Assembly (NCBI GenBank): GCA_027924585.1
Contig: BSBM01000486.1
Span: forward strand, 46,330,001-46,394,000
Direction: 5' to 3'
DNA: 64,000 bases
Source: Larix kaempferi
Lineage: Eukaryota; Streptophyta; Pinopsida; Pinales; Pinaceae
The position numbers and the translations under genes were made by a program. Below are positions 34,220 through 47,791 of the stretch, one piece after another. Positions within the stretch are counted from its first letter, which is position 1, and each line of letters starts with the position of its first letter. The notes below the pieces were generated by a model. The model worked only from the letters and a program-made list of their open reading frames with translations, ran no database searches and was not told the origin of the DNA.

Positions 34220-35160
34220 TTTTTAGAATTTTATTTCTATACTCGAAAAGCTTTAAGAGAAGCATTCATAAATCACCATAGTTGTGTTGAGTTAAAAGTT
34301 TAGGAATGTCAATTTTGTAACAAATATTCTGAAATTGAGCTCTAATGTGGGTGTAAGTTGGGAATTCTATGAGAATGTGATTTCCATCTTCAACCCTCTT
34401 AGTGTCAAAAATATGAAGAATTCTCTTATCCCATCAGGTTTTAAGAATTTTCGAATGTCATGTTTCACTATGGATTTAGTTAAAATGCATAGATACTTTT
34501 GATCTTTTAGATTGGGGTTGATCACCTCCTTATAATATCTAAATTTTATCTTATCCTCTAACTCTTTATTGCACCACATTTTCTCTTTAAAGTTAAATGT
34601 AATAATACGTTTAATATTATCACTATTATGCAAAGTGACTTCTTCCTCAACTCCTAATGATTTAGCCAAGACTTGGCGTCTTTATGCTAACCTCGCTTAA
34701 TTTGTAGATGCTTTTGACTAAAATATGAAGCAATCTTAGGAAGCCTCTTGTCTCCCATGGTGTTTATCTTGTTCTTGTACATTAGGTACCTAGTCATAGT
34801 TATGCTCTCAATCACGGAGAGACTTGCTTCTATGAGAAGGATACGATAGGGTGTCTTGCCTTTAATTTTAAGATTATATTTTAGAAAGCGCTTTTGGGTG
34901 ATTCTCTAGAGATGTTGTAGCCTCAAATTTCACATCCATATAAGACCACAGAGGTGACAAGACTCTCAAAGAGGAGTTTCTTCCTATCTCAAAGCTATCC
35001 CAAAGCTAGAGGTCTATTGATTTACAATTGTTTTCATGTTGATAGTTGTAAGCTTTCCACCACACATTAATCATTTTGTCAATGCTATAATTCTAGTTAA
35101 ACTTATGATGAAGATCTACTTTGAGAGAGTAGATATTTGTATGAAGTGACTTCCTCCAAA
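34220..35160 (-). pseudogene. LINE ORF2 C-terminal fragment, minus strand
   Basis: The best open part, 34367-34669, encodes RYYKEVINPNLKDQKYLCIL followed by a degenerate Cys/His tail. Upstream, 34730-34960 encodes TMTRYLMYKNKIN and MGDKRLPKIAS-like text typical of the region after the RT in plant LINEs. Same family and orientation as 9481-10126/21772-23340, but an independent copy. Stops and shifts throughout. Confidence 0.7.
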
Positions 35161-36985
35161 TTATTGTTATCATACATAAAAATATCAAGTAATCTTTTAA
35201 TATTTAAATATCATAATTTTTATTTTATAAATATTAATAATCATCATAATATTTTGTTATTTGAATGCCATAACTTTTATTTTATAAATATTAATAATCA
35301 TCATATTGTTATTTGATGGAAAAATATACAACCAAGGAATGACATCATGAGAATAAGATGGAGGTTGATTCCTTCTTGGTGCTTTGTTGATTACAATCTT
35401 GCGACTTTAATTGACAAATGTATTTTGCAATTTGTATCAAATTATCTTATTAATTAGTTCAAATAAACTTGTAAATCTTTCTAATAAAAAAATAAATATT
35501 AGTAACCTTAAAAAAAATTTGAATGTAGCTAATGAATAGAAAACTAAACTCCAAACATTATAGCTATCTATCAAGTTGATACTAATACATTAGTTAAAAT
35601 AAACTTGTAAGTCTTTGCAATAAACAAAATAAATATTAATAACCTTGAAAAAATTGAATGTAGATGGCCAATAGAAAACTTAACTCCAAACATTATAGTT
35701 ATCTATCCAATTGATACCAATACATTTTTTTTTAATACAATTTAATTTAATTAATTAGAAAGTTAAAAATCTTTTAAACCCAAAAATATTATTTAATATC
35801 ATTATCAAAACATATTATTAATAACCTTCTAAACCCAAAAATATTATTTAATATCATTTATTAAAACATATTATTAATAGCTCAAAACAATCATCTAAGA
35901 TCATATTTCTTAAAGAAGCTATGACAGCCCAAACATTGACTAGGATGATTTAGTAAATCATTTTCCAGTTATTATAAAAAAACTCAAAGTTATATCTTTT
36001 TAATATTATTGCGCTGAGAGGTGCTCTACAACCTATTATGAGAGAGATCTTGTAACGTGATGTAACGTTAGTAACGTTAGTAACATGTCGGCCAGGAATA
36101 ATAGTGATAGTGAATATTATGGGAGAGATCTTGTAACGTGATGTAACATTAGTAACGTTTGTAACATTAAAGTAAAAAGAAGTAAAGTAAAGTAAAGTAA
36201 GTATGGGGGAGATGTCGTAACGTTTGTGATGTAATGTTTGTTACTAACAAAATAATTAAAAAAATTCACGTCGGCTCATAAAATAAAAAATTATGGAAAG
36301 TATTTAAAAAAAATCCATGTTGGTTCATAAAATAAAATATTATGAAAAGTAATTAAAAAATAGATATTCGTTTATAAAATAAAAACTTAAAACTTAAACC
36401 CAGATTTATCAATCAAGAGAGATTAAATTTATCGAGTTTAAATTTAAAAAAAGAAATACACCTCAAGAAATTGGATCCCTCTCGGTGCTTGATAGATACG
36501 AGTTTAAGATGGGTCTATGCTGGTTAAATATGACAACCCAAATAATGTGCAACACAAACTTATATCTTTTTAATATTATTAAATGTGAGGAATATTTCAT
36601 ATGACCTTTTAGTTTGTAAATATTACATTTTCCATTTATTAAAAAAAATCCAAAGTTTTATATCATTTTAGTCTTATAAATGTGAGGAATATTCCATATG
36701 ACTTTTTATTTTGTATATAATTGTAATAGTATATTACATTTATTTGTTTGGTATTTAGTTCACTAACCTATTTCGTAAAGAGCTATGACAACCCAAACAC
36801 TATGTAGGATGAGCAAATCATTTCCCATTTATTAAAAAAAAATCAAAGGTTATATATCTTTTTATTCGTATTAAATGTATGGAATAGTCTATGTGACATT
36901 TTATTTTGTATATAACTTTAGTAGTATATTACACTATTTGTCTGGTATTTGGTTTATTATTTAGTATACATCTATCTTAAGGGTA
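35161..36985. repeat. Cluster of short tandem duplications
   Basis: AT-rich DNA with at least six separate direct duplications: ~70 bp x2 at 35185-35330; ~145 bp x2 at 35447-35735; ~56 bp x2 at 35768-35880; ~88 bp x2 at 36028-36160 (GAGAGATCTTGTAACGTGATGTAAC); ~57 bp x3 at 36245-36375; and ~260-bp units near 35920, 36525 and 36783 (ATGACA(G/A)CCCAAA...). No gene. Confidence 0.75.
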
Positions 36986-36989
36986 TCTT

Positions 36990-38480
36990 AAGGGAAATTT
37001 AGGGGAGGAAAGGGCAGCAAGGGGATTTACTAGATCTTAGTGGAAATGTTGTGGTGCATAGAGAATATGGAAATGTTGGGGTGCACAGAGACTATGGAAA
37101 TGTTTTAAATGTGGAGGAATACACCATTTTGCTTCTAAGCATCCTTACAAAGAATATGGAGACATCAACAACGAAGATGAACCCAGCTTCCATGAATAGA
37201 GAACTATGTGTACTTATTATAGATAAGAAAAGAAAAGGAAGATTCCAAAACAGAGGAAGAGTTTGTATACTGAGGAAGATAGCAATGAATCCGAAGAAAG
37301 TGACAGTGACAAGAATCCAAAGAGGTACTATTCATGGCCTTTGTGGAAGAATAAAGTAGTAATGAAAACAAGAAGAGTTGTCCTTCTGTCAAGAAGAATA
37401 CACCAGTTGCACAAAGAAAACTAGGATCATTGGATAAGTACTTATTTAGTGGGTCCTTCAATACACCTCCAAATCCTATCGTAGAAGTTAAAACTAACAA
37501 TCAATTTGAAGAAGAAGAAACTACAGAAGTTGATTGGGAAGGTGAATTGATCAATGCTTTGGATGAGTTAAAGGAGTCTAGAAATAAGAGTAAACTCTTG
37601 TAGGACCAACTGTCGAAATCCGAAGAATAGGTCAAGCAAGAAAGAGAGGTTCAAGAGTCTCTTGATACACAATTTTGTGAAAAAATGATGTACTATGAGA
37701 AACAACTAAATTGCGCACAAGACAAGGTCAAAGTACTTGAAGAAGAGAAATCTATACTAAAGGCTTCTTTGGAAGAGTTAGCGTAGAAAAACAAGATGCT
37801 GGCAAGTCAAATTGAACTAAAGGATAGAGATATATCTCGCCTAGAAGACAATTTGATCAAGATAAAGGGAAAGAAACAAGTTCAAGAGCCCATCATAAAT
37901 GACATTCCAAATCGCGCACATCCAAGAAGTAACAAGACTAGTCTTGAAGATGAAGTAAAGAACAAGTTCAAAGGCAACACATCTATTCTAAACAAAATCC
38001 TGAATGAACATAGATCACCTGAAGACAAGTCATGTCTTGGTTATGAAAGAACATCTATGAAGCTCTACGACAGTGAACATAGTCCAAATCAAGTGAGGTT
38101 ATTCAGGTATCACAATTCCTTCAATGATTACAACTCTTTTCATTATATTAACTGAAGAAGGATCAATAAAATGAAGTGTCCAAGGTTCAATCGCATTGGT
38201 CATACTGCAAAATATTGCCAAACTATGAGATGTGTTGCATGAGATGGCTTTGGACATAAGGCTATGTATTTTCAAAAAATAGTGAATTGTCCTAATGACA
38301 ACATTTTGTGCAAAAGCAATCACCATATAAGGATCAATATGGAAGGAAATCAAGTGTAGAATCAAAACCAAAATTCGCACTTGAAGACTCGGTTATGGAA
38401 ATCTCCTCAAAAATGCGCAGAAAAAAGTGAGAATCCAAGTACATCCAAAGTAGAAAGCAATTGCTTCCCCTCTTGTTGAT
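36990..38480 (+). pseudogene. Retrotransposon gag fragment (zinc knuckles and coiled coil)
   Basis: The + strand encodes WKCFKCGGIHHFASKHP near 37107, a CCHC-like knuckle whose last Cys is His. An acidic/Lys-rich linker follows, then a coiled-coil stretch (37520-37880; ALDELKESRNKSKLL, KVLEEEKSILKASLEEL, ELKDRDISRLEDNL). Next is ILNKILNEHRSPEDKSCLGY (about 37990-38050), a signature of gag regions in plant retrotransposons. A second, damaged knuckle (CPRFNRIGHTAKYC) is near 38180. TAG at 37602 and 37628, TAG in 'GCGTAGAAA' near 37785 and TGA at 38153 break it. The start carries a 27-bp repeat (TATGGAAATGTT..GGTGCA.AGAGA). No pol follows directly. Confidence 0.65.
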
Positions 38481-40464
38481 CTCCAAGAAGATTAAGTGAC
38501 ATCCTTGAATTCAAAAGGATGCATATTAGGAATTCAAGGAGTATGTTAGAATATTATGGTTTGAAAAAGGTTATATGTGTTAAGTTGGATTGTCACAAAA
38601 AATATCTTTGGTATTATTGATGAACAAAGATATGTGTATGTACATTAGCTACTATGTTATATTGAAGTTATTCTATCACTCAAAACTACTTGCATGTGAT
38701 CGAATGAAGGAAAAGTCCAAACAAATACTACTGAAAAGTAAACATAATTTTGTGCAGAGATACAGATACATAAACAAATATTTTATTATATTCAAAATCT
38801 ATGCTTTTACAAAATGCATGAGTCGTCTATTACTGAAAACATAATTGAACATAAAAAGGGACTTCATGCCAAGGCCAAAAGGTGAATTGCATTAGTCAAA
38901 ATTGTGAATCACGGGGTAATTCAAAGCTGCGATTCAAGGTCGAACTCCACATCTAGTTGCTATGAGAGTCAAAGCTCCAAATCCATCAAAACCAACTCAT
39001 TACACTTAGAAGTTGGATGCAAAGGAAGAAGTTGCAATGTTGCAGACAATGATTTTCTAGAAGGATGCTCAGTTCAAATCGAATACAGCTAATCAAGAAT
39101 TCATTTTTGCTGCTACTCCAAGATGTCGACCTGATTGCTCATACTAGTTAATCTTTCAGCATGCCCATAATTCACCTGCAACTAAGCATACTGGTGTTTG
39201 AATTCTGACTCCTCCATTTTTCCCTACCAATTTCCTATGTTGACTCTTAAGTGAGTGAACTCAGATTGATGGGATTGGATAACAAAACACACATTGTCTA
39301 GGGAGTCATTCATCTTCTTGTAGAAGGAATCCATGACAAAGAAAGATAAGAGATCAGGAAGTAATGTGACAAGATGGCAGAGGAGAAAAATATGATGAAC
39401 AAGGCATTTTGCATCTCTCTTATAGAATTGAATTGTAGTTTTCGTGCGTGTGGAATTAAGTTGAAGAGATGTGTAGTAAATTGCATTCAAGACTGTGCGA
39501 TCCAAAGAAGATGATGGATTTAATGAATTTATGAAGAAGTACAAAAAGAGGAAATCTAGATCATAGATCTGTGCGACCAAAATAATGTTTCCCAAAAGGT
39601 TCAAGTACAATTGTGACATGTCAAAGGTACCACATGAACTAATTGTCATATCCTTTTATTGCCAAGCTGGCTGACTGGTGGAAAAATGTGCCAAATCTTT
39701 GGTTGTCATGAAAAGGGATGAGACATCAACAAAAGATGTCACAACGCAGTAAATACGAGTTATGGTATAGTTATATGCAGAAGGAATTCAACAAGAAAGA
39801 CTAGGCACAACTAGTAGAAGATCAGTTTCGACACTGCATAGTTGGAAAAATAGAAGATCGCATGAATATATGCACAAGGAATGATGAAGTTTTGATGACA
39901 AGAACATAATATCAAGATACATAAGGCATATAGAAACTGTACAGATGGATCACATAAGGAGATGGCTATGAAAACGATATATAGAATGCAGGATATTGGC
40001 GCAGAAACATCATTGAAAGTATGGAGCATGAAGACAAGGGGAGTTATCACAGTAAGAAGATGAGCGAAGTCCAGTGCAAAAAAGAATAAAGAAGAACATA
40101 CATTTGCGTAGTGATGGCACCTCTTTGCCATTGATTTCAAAGGGGGAGAAAGTGCATGAAGCTGATCATGTAGTAGCGCAATGTGAATGATCATGAAGGC
40201 ATGGAGATAATCATAGAGGAAGTATATAAAGTTTATCATGAAGCATTCAACAAAGCATTAAGGATGATAATAAAATATGTGATCTACGCAATAGTAACAG
40301 AAAGAGAATAAACATTGAAAACATAATGTGTAGATGTCAAAGGTTAAAACTAGAATAGAATACAGGGGGAGTACCATGACAAACACAGATGAAACATACA
40401 ATCTTCAGGAGATGATTATGCACAGCTTCATAAGGTGTTGACATCAATTCTAAAGGGGGATATT
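38481..40464 (+). other. Noncoding DNA, probably retrotransposon 3' region
   Basis: No conserved frame. The composition (GCATGAAG, GATGATTATGC, ATCATGAAGGCATGG phrases) and a purine tract AAAGGGGGA before 40465 suggest the 3' untranslated end of a decayed + strand copia element. The antisense open frames 39224-39649 and 39811-40239 have no support. Confidence 0.4.
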
Positions 40465-40591
40465 GTTGAACTGTGGTTTTCATTGATGTCAACTAATTCA
40501 ATTTGTGTCATTGATGTCAACTAATGTCAAATAGGAATTAGTATTCTTGTTCCAGTTTGAATAAGTATATAGAAACCACTTTGAAGAAATA
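40465..40591 (+). repeat. Candidate 3' LTR start, cut by LARD-B
   Basis: TGTTGAACTGTGG follows a purine tract. Inside, TTGATGTCAACTAAT occurs twice. LARD-B inserted after 40591 (TSD AAATA), so any continuation would be at 52091. The boundary is inferred from one end only. Confidence 0.4.
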
Positions 40592-42436
40592 TGTAATGTC
40601 CCTTTTTTTGAATTTTATTCAAATGACCATTTTTTCACTTTTTTCCCTATTTCGACCTTTGACTAGTTTTGATGTCTAGGTCTCCAAATTGACCAAAATG
40701 CTCCCAAATATTCTTTGAGGGTATATGAATGATATTAAGACTTGAATATGATGTTCAGGGATGATTTATGACCCTCCAAATACTTCTGCAAACTTTTTTA
40801 ATATTCTGGACAAAGTATGGAATTTAACTAGCAATTTGGGGATCAAATCCCCCCAAGGTAAGTACTGAAAATGGCTCTCCAAATGCCTCCAAACTCACTC
40901 GAAATTATGAAAAGAGGTAGGGTATGTCTAATGGAAATTATTTAGGTCTCATTTCAACCATTTATAATTTATTAAGTCTGTTCTAACCTTCTCCCAAATA
41001 GCAGCAAAAATCACTAATTCAACCCTTGGGGAAATGGCACCAAATCTCTTCCAAATGCAAATAAACTGAGTAAAATGACTTCAAATGCTTAATTTATGAA
41101 CATGAAACTTGTAATACTCATAAATGGATTTCCATTCATCATAATTATATCAAATAAACATTCTTTCATTCGAAATCATCAGCATTACAATGGCATACAT
41201 CAATATAGTGGGGAAATGGTCATTGTTTGCTCATTCATCATCACTTTTACATGCAACCACTTGGTATTTAGAACTGATAATTTATGAATATGAAGAAAAG
41301 AGTATATTAATATTATTACAATCATAAATGTACCATGAGAATCTCTCCCAAGGAGTACAAGAGCTCACCAAAAACGCCCTCCCTCAAGAAACAAGAATAT
41401 GCATTGAAAACTGGAAATGGTTGAGTGAATGAGCTGCAATAGAAGAAGCCGCGAGCTGCCCTGTATCTTACACCTGAAAGTAAAGACTCCATTAAATCTC
41501 CATGAAAGACCTGAATGGCCTCTCCAAACAACAACTTGGATGGGAATCTTTGACCCTCAAAATTGGCTAAGGCAAGAAACTAGTCATCCACTAGCTTTCT
41601 CTCTATACAAATGCAATTTTCTCAAATGATCAAAAGATCTTCTCTTACTTCATTTCTGTATTTTATAAACATCCTTAGTCTTCTAACATCCCCCATGGGT
41701 CTAATTCCTCCCAAGATATTCATGCCAACTCAATTTGGGAATAGATTCCCAAGTATGCCACTTGTCCTTCCAAATCTAGCCCTCTCCTTTCCCCAATTTG
41801 AATTGGTATCTCTTTGGCTGCCCTAACTCACTTAAGCACCCTCTTGGAGACTATGTGTAGCCATGGCATGCAATATATGTCATATGTAAGCCTTCAGGTC
41901 TGATTTTTGTCATAGGTGTCATAAATTCTTCATCATTGTTGTCATAGGAGTTAGGGAATCTAGCCCAAGTGTCCACAAACCTCTAGTTTGACTCTTCCTC
42001 TTCCATGGCAGTTACCACTCCATCCAAATTCGACCTATGATGCTAAATTCCATGTGTATGATCCTTCTAACTTATCCCAAGAACCTTAGGCTTCCCATGG
42101 ATTCGAAATTGCAAGAGGAGAATGCCATTTGACACATCAATTCTAGCTTGTGTGGGCCCCACAACCTCCATGTGTCTTCATGATCAATTGCCACTTTGAT
42201 TTTACATTGTATATATTTATTTAGATCCTTTAATAAATATTAATTCTATTCTAATGTCCATACATCATTTATTATCCTTCTTATTCAAATCCCAATGCTT
42301 TCACCCCCAACCTAGGAAACTAGTAATTTTCCTCTTTGGCAATTATTTGACCCTTAGCATCAATTTGACAAAATATCATGAATATGACCAATGGTATTAG
42401 GCCATTGTGATCCAATGCCAAATTTGGGACATGAAA
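40592..42436 (-). repeat. LARD-B 3' LTR (1845 bp)
   Basis: Begins TGTAATGTCCC; the right end reads GGGACATGAAA where TGACA is expected. The reverse purine tract AATCCTCCC follows at 42437-42445. This LTR is outside the duplicated block and has no counterpart in the second copy. Confidence 0.93.
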
Positions 42437-42821
42437 AATCCTCCCTTCCCAATATTTCTTGTCCTCAAGCAATTTCAAACATGGGTGTTGAAGAACCTGC
42501 TTTCTGTATAATTCTTTGAAGTTGCCACTAAATTGCCCAAGCTTGAGTCTTTGAGATTGCATGAACATTTTAGAGAGGAACCACCATGCTTGCTATTGCA
42601 CTACTCTGACTAAAATCACTTTATTAAGTTGGGAATCCATTCCCCATACTACTTGTTTCCCCAAAAAATTGAAACCAATGAGACTAAGAATTATCCTAGG
42701 GTCCCATTGCTTGTATTGCACTCCAACAATTAGAAGTGCTCTCCAATTCATAGAACCTGGATCCCGTTTTCTTGTATGCATTCTTCACAACATCATGAGT
42801 ACAAAATATATATCATCAAAG

Positions 42822-43538
42822 TGTAAAATTAGTCACAGCAGATCTAATGAACAAGTAAATCAATCACAACAGAGGAACATAGAAAATGGTGTAAAACTGT
42901 GCAAAACATGTAGCAGTACTCAATATCCCAGTAAGGGTGAATGATTACAATACAATACAGTAACAATGACTGAGCAATTCAAATTGCCTAAGGAGGTCAT
43001 TCGAATCACTGAATGGAGTAGCTTGACTCCAACTAGGAGTCCTCATCATCAATCAGTGGTGGTCATCAATGCACAAGAACCAGTCATCCAGGTGTCAATG
43101 TGAGTCTAACTGAGTATAACATGTGTAATTGAAGTGTGTAGCACTAATATAGGGAAGTGGGCTCAGTGGGGGGTGCATGGGAGGCTAACTGAAGTCAGAA
43201 CAAGTCATCTAGTCAATCTGGAGGTCCAACGGAAGTGAAACAGTCAGTCGGGAGTGAAACTAGCCTCAAATCAGGGAGAATCAGAGCTAACTGAGTGTAA
43301 CTGAAGTGGAACTGCAGTGGTAGGTGAAGAAGTGCGCCCTTCTTTGGAAGTAGGTGAGAAGTGGGTGCCTTCCTGACTAGGAAGGCTAAAAATCTGAAGT
43401 AAGTAGCTCCCGGGTGTTAGAATAAGGTGGATAAGGTACTGGAGGCATCAACCTGGTGACTGGGATGCATGCAAAGTGCATGCAAACCCTAGAATTTGCA
43501 TGCAAGATCCTGAAAAAGATGATGTGGATATCCGAACA
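42822..43538 (-). repeat. Copia-D1 3' LTR (717 bp)
   Basis: Bounded by TSD CAAAG on the left and the purine tract on the right. A CATGCAAAGTGCATGCAAACC palindromic phrase (GCATGC, twice) lies near 43465-43490. Confidence 0.94.
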
Positions 43539-43711
43539 CCCCCCCTAAAGCTAGACTATGATGTGCAAAAAATAATGTGGGGCCCTGGTAACTAAGACCA
43601 AAGGTCACCCCAATACAATAATCCAAAAAATGTTGAAAATAAACTAAGTGAGGAAAGAGGGAAAACCCAGTGGGAAGAAATCCCCCCCCCAAGCTAAAGC
43701 ATAATAATGGA

Positions 43712-45043
43712 TCAATCTATCTCCACCATGATGGAACTCACCCCCAACATTGAACGGAGGTAAGAGAACTTCTTCTCAGTGAAGCTCTTGGTGAAGATGT
43801 CTGCAATTTCCTCATCAGTAGGGCAATATTGCAGAATGATGGTGCGATCATGCACCAACTGTCGAATGTAATGCATATGAATCTCAATGTGTTTGGTCCT
43901 CTGCCGCTGAACTAGATCTGTGGAGATCTTGATAGCACTTTGATTGTCACAAAATAGGACAGTCGAAGTAGCGCCACCAAAACCAAACTCGGAAAGAATA
44001 CCTTGCAACCAAACTGCCTGAATGCAGGCATTGACTGCCCCTCGATACTCTGCCTCTGCTAAAGAAAGTGAAATGGCTGCCTGCTTTTTGCTAGACCAGC
44101 TAATAGAACCATGACCAATCATGAAAACATAACCAGAAGTGGACTTTCGATCAATGCTATCACCTGCCAAATTTGAATCGGTAAAACCAATGAAATCAAG
44201 CTCAGAATCTGCAGCATAATGTATGCCAAACTGTCTTGTACCTTGCACAAACTGCAAGATCCACTTGGCTGCTCGCCAATGAAGCTCATGTGGCTGCTGC
44301 ATATACCTTGACACAGCACTCACGACAAATGAAATATCAGGCCTTGAGTGTGTCAGATAAAGTAGTGAACCAATCAACTGTCGATACATACTGCAATCTG
44401 CAAGCGGTGTAGAATTTCCCTCCTCATGACTGATTCCTGAGAGGAATGGGAATGGGGCTGCCTTACATTCAGCCATATTAAACTTCAATAACAGGTCGGA
44501 AGCATATTTTTGCTGATATATAGTGATCCCATCAAAATTTGGAGCTATCTCCAAGCCCAAAAAGTGACTCAGCAAGCCCAAATCACTCATGTCAAAAGCT
44601 AGATTTAAGGCAGTTTTTAGCTTGTTTATTGAAGTAAGAGTGCTACCAGTAATGAGAAGATCACCAACATAAAGTACAATAACCAACAAATTACCTTTAA
44701 CTCACTGAAGATACACATTCGGATCAGATTTGCATCTTTGGAAATTCTAAGAAAGAAGGAAGGAGTCCATCTTTGCATACCAAGCTCTTGGGACCTGTTT
44801 TAACCCATACAAAGATTTCTTCAATCTACAAACTAATGATGGATCTGATGTGTAGCCATCTGGCTTCCGCATATATACCTCTTCAGCAAGGTCTCCATGT
44901 AGAAATGCACTCTTCACATCCATGTGGTGCACTTCCCAGTGCTTGGATGCGGAAATAGCCAAAACAAGGCGGATGGAATCCATCTTTGCAACCGGTGCAA
45001 AGGTCTTAGTGTAGTCCACTCCTTGGACTTGGGAGAAACCTTT
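43712..45043 (-). pseudogene. pol: Copia-D1 pol C-terminal part: RT palm and RNase H, catalytic Asp lost
   Basis: 44747-45019 encodes RT text ([48 protein letters not shown]). It stops at 44747, and a further stop lies near 44701. The frame 43712-44689 starts MLVIVLYVGDLLITG, so the catalytic YVDD reads YVGD (44660-44671), which should kill the polymerase. It goes on through HFLGLEI, the RNase H start (DSNLAGDSIDRKSTSGYVF) and AEAEYRGAVNACIQAVW to KHIEIHMHYIRQLV and the C-terminus. RNase H looks complete. The shared stops and YVGD are also in D2, so they predate the duplication. Confidence 0.9.
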
Positions 45044-47791
45044 TTACACCAACCTTGCTTTGTATTTTCTTATAGAGCCATCAGTAGCAACTTTCATGTT
45101 GTAGACCCATTTACACTTCACTAATTTTCTTCCAGGTGGAAGAGAAACTAGCTCCCATGTGTTGTTCTTTTGAAGAGAACTGTACTCTTCATCCATGGCA
45201 CTTTGCCATCTCGGATCTCGGTGGGAAGAATAGCATGATGTAGGATCTGAACCAGCCATCAAATAAAAAATCTCAGGAAGTAATGGATCAGCAATAGAAA
45301 GAGCCATACCTGCTCTTTGAAAGTCTTCTCTTGTTCGTCTCGGATCAGCAAGATTTCCAAGGTTCGAACCAGTAGATTGAAGAGTGTTTTGGGCCCACTT
45401 TGGTAACTGAGGAGGATCATAATGGTCGGATTCCGAATCTGATATTTCAGGATCATCATGTGCTGCTAAAATATTAGAAATATCAGAACTCATACCTTCA
45501 TGATCGCTGCACAGATCTTCTTCTGGTGAAGGCGGTGAATCGGCAGTCTCTTCCTCGACTAGTCGCAATTCTTGAAGCGGTTCTTCAAATTGCACACTGC
45601 GCTCTATGAATATCTTTTTAGATCTGATATCCATGAGTTTATATGCTTTTGATTCTTCCCCATATCCTATCAGTATGCACTCAATACTTTGTGGATCCAA
45701 AGCTCGTCTCTTCTTGGAAGGAATTCTAGCCCATGCAGTAGAGCCAAAAATTCTCAAATTTGACACATCCGGTTTGTGACCAAAGAATGCTTCGAAAGGA
45801 GTCATACCTTTCATGGATGAATGTGGAACATGGTTTTGTATGTATACAGCAACATTGATTGCTTCAACCCAAATATTTGCAGCCAAACCTTTTGATTCAA
45901 TCATGCATGTAGCCATCTCTTTCAGTGACCGACTTTTCCTTTCCGCTACACCGTTCTGCTGGGGTGTGTAGGGAACTGTATGTTGGATCTGAATTCCGCT
46001 TTGGGCACAAAGTTGCAGCAACTCAGCCTTGATATATTCTCCACCATTATCATATCTAAGAGCTTTGATCTTGCTCTCAGTGGCGGTCTCAACAGAAGCC
46101 TTAAAATCCTTGAATTTTCCAAGCACTTCCGACTTGTTTTTGAGAAAGAATACCCATGTAAGGCGGGAAAAATCATCAATAAATGTAAAAACATACCTTG
46201 AACCATTTAATGACATATGGGGAAGTGGACTGCTGATATCATAATGTATCAACCCCAAAACTGTAGAAGCTCTACTAGCTTTGCGGCGGTCGAATCTGTG
46301 CTCAGGGTGCTTCCCAATAATGCAACCAGTGCATATTCCCTTCGAGGAACGGAGTTGTGGAAGACCATCTACCATGGATTTGTTTGATAGCAGCAGCAAA
46401 TACTTATAATTAAGATGTCCAAATATTTCATGCCAAATCCTACTAAACTCATTACCATGTGTGCGAAGAGCAGTGGGCTTTGCAAGTGGAATGAAGTGTG
46501 AAAACTCATAGCATTTTGCAGTGTGGTTCGCCTTTTCGACTGCAACAAGTCTTCCACTTTTGATATCAGAAATTTCAACTGTATTAGGGCTGAATGTAAC
46601 TTGCTTCGGTTCACCAGTGTGTGTCATTTGATACACAGAAAGAAGATTTGAAGCCAAGGAAGGCACATAGAGAACATTCTGAAAGCTTCCATGATCTACA
46701 TGAATCGTACCTTTTCCCTTTGAAGAAATTTTTGAGTCATCTCCCAAATGGATGGGGATGGAGCTATTTGGATCAAATGAAGAAAAAAAATCAATATTTG
46801 CAGCCATATGATTCGATGCACCCGAATCTATCAAGAGAGTAGTGGGCTTCGAAAGAGTTTCCATGAGTGCTTGTCCTCTTTCATGATCATCATTCCTATC
46901 CTTCTTCCTTGCACCGTCAGGAAGAGTTATGTTGTTCTTTTCCAAAAGGAGGAAAATTTGATCTATAGTCTTCTTCATACATGAACTTTCGGGATGAAAT
47001 CCACAGTTGCAATAAGCACATTTATATTTTTGGTTACCTTCTTTGCCCTTTTGCTTGAACTTCGAACTGGATGGTGCATCCGTTTGTTTGCCTTTCTCTC
47101 TTTGCTTGTGAGGTTCGAATTTGGGCTTCTCCTTCTTTTGCTTTCCTTTACCATTCGAGATCTTGGGTCCTTGAACATATAGGGCTGAATCTTTGGAGCT
47201 TATAGACCCCATTTGAATCAACTTGTCATGCTCTTTTGTGACGGACTCAATGAAGGCATTCAAGGTAGGCATCTTCCAATTCGGGGTAGTTAGCCGACCG
47301 GAATTGAAAGTAGAGACAAATACCGAATAATCTTTACCAAGCTTGCTGAGAATGGATAGGATCAATTGTTTATCCTCTTTGATAAATCCACTATTCTTCC
47401 ACTGCAAGTTCAAGTTCTTGAATTTTGTGAAGAATTCATTGATGGTCTCGAAATTCTCAGGACTAAGGGCAATCAATTCATTCTCTAATTGAAAAGCCCT
47501 AAGCTCGTCCTGCTTGCCAAATAGTGTTTCAAGTTGCTCCCATATAGCTTTTAGAGTCTTCAATCCGCTGAGATGGAAGTGAATATCTTTGGAGATGGAG
47601 AGACAAAGAAGACCATAAGCTTCATCAAGCTTGTTGTAGTGTTTGGTTCTATCTGACAAGTTGTTTGGCTCCAATTCAAGACCAAGAGTGACTCGGTAGT
47701 AACCTTTTGAACGTAATATGATCTCCATATCATCTTTCCAATCAAAATAATTGAATGGGGTGAGGATAGGATATGAAGAAGAGTATTCCAT
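45044..47791 (-). pseudogene. gag-pol: Copia-D1 gag-pol N-terminal part, long open frame to a nonsense codon
   Basis: About 915 codons. I choose MEYSSSYPILTPFNYFDW (47791) as start; the open frame reaches 47851, but the conserved 'FNYFDW' capsid start lies here. Domains: UBN2-like capsid (codons ~1-200), zinc knuckle CAYCNCGFHPESSC (~270), protease LIDSGASNHMA (~325), GAG-pre-IN IWHEIFGHLNYKYL (~450), integrase with LIHYDISSPLP, RYDNGGEY and NGVAERKS, then the RT start ending KYKARLV. TAA at 45044-45046 interrupts the RT where D2 has a Glu codon. The integrase first-Asp motif reads HYD here and HSD in D2. Confidence 0.93.

Noticed and set aside
42561-42944. 127-codon open frame on the + strand, also at 53985-54368
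   Set aside because: Antisense to the LARD-B 3' region and running into the Copia-D LTR; its presence in both copies only reflects the duplication.
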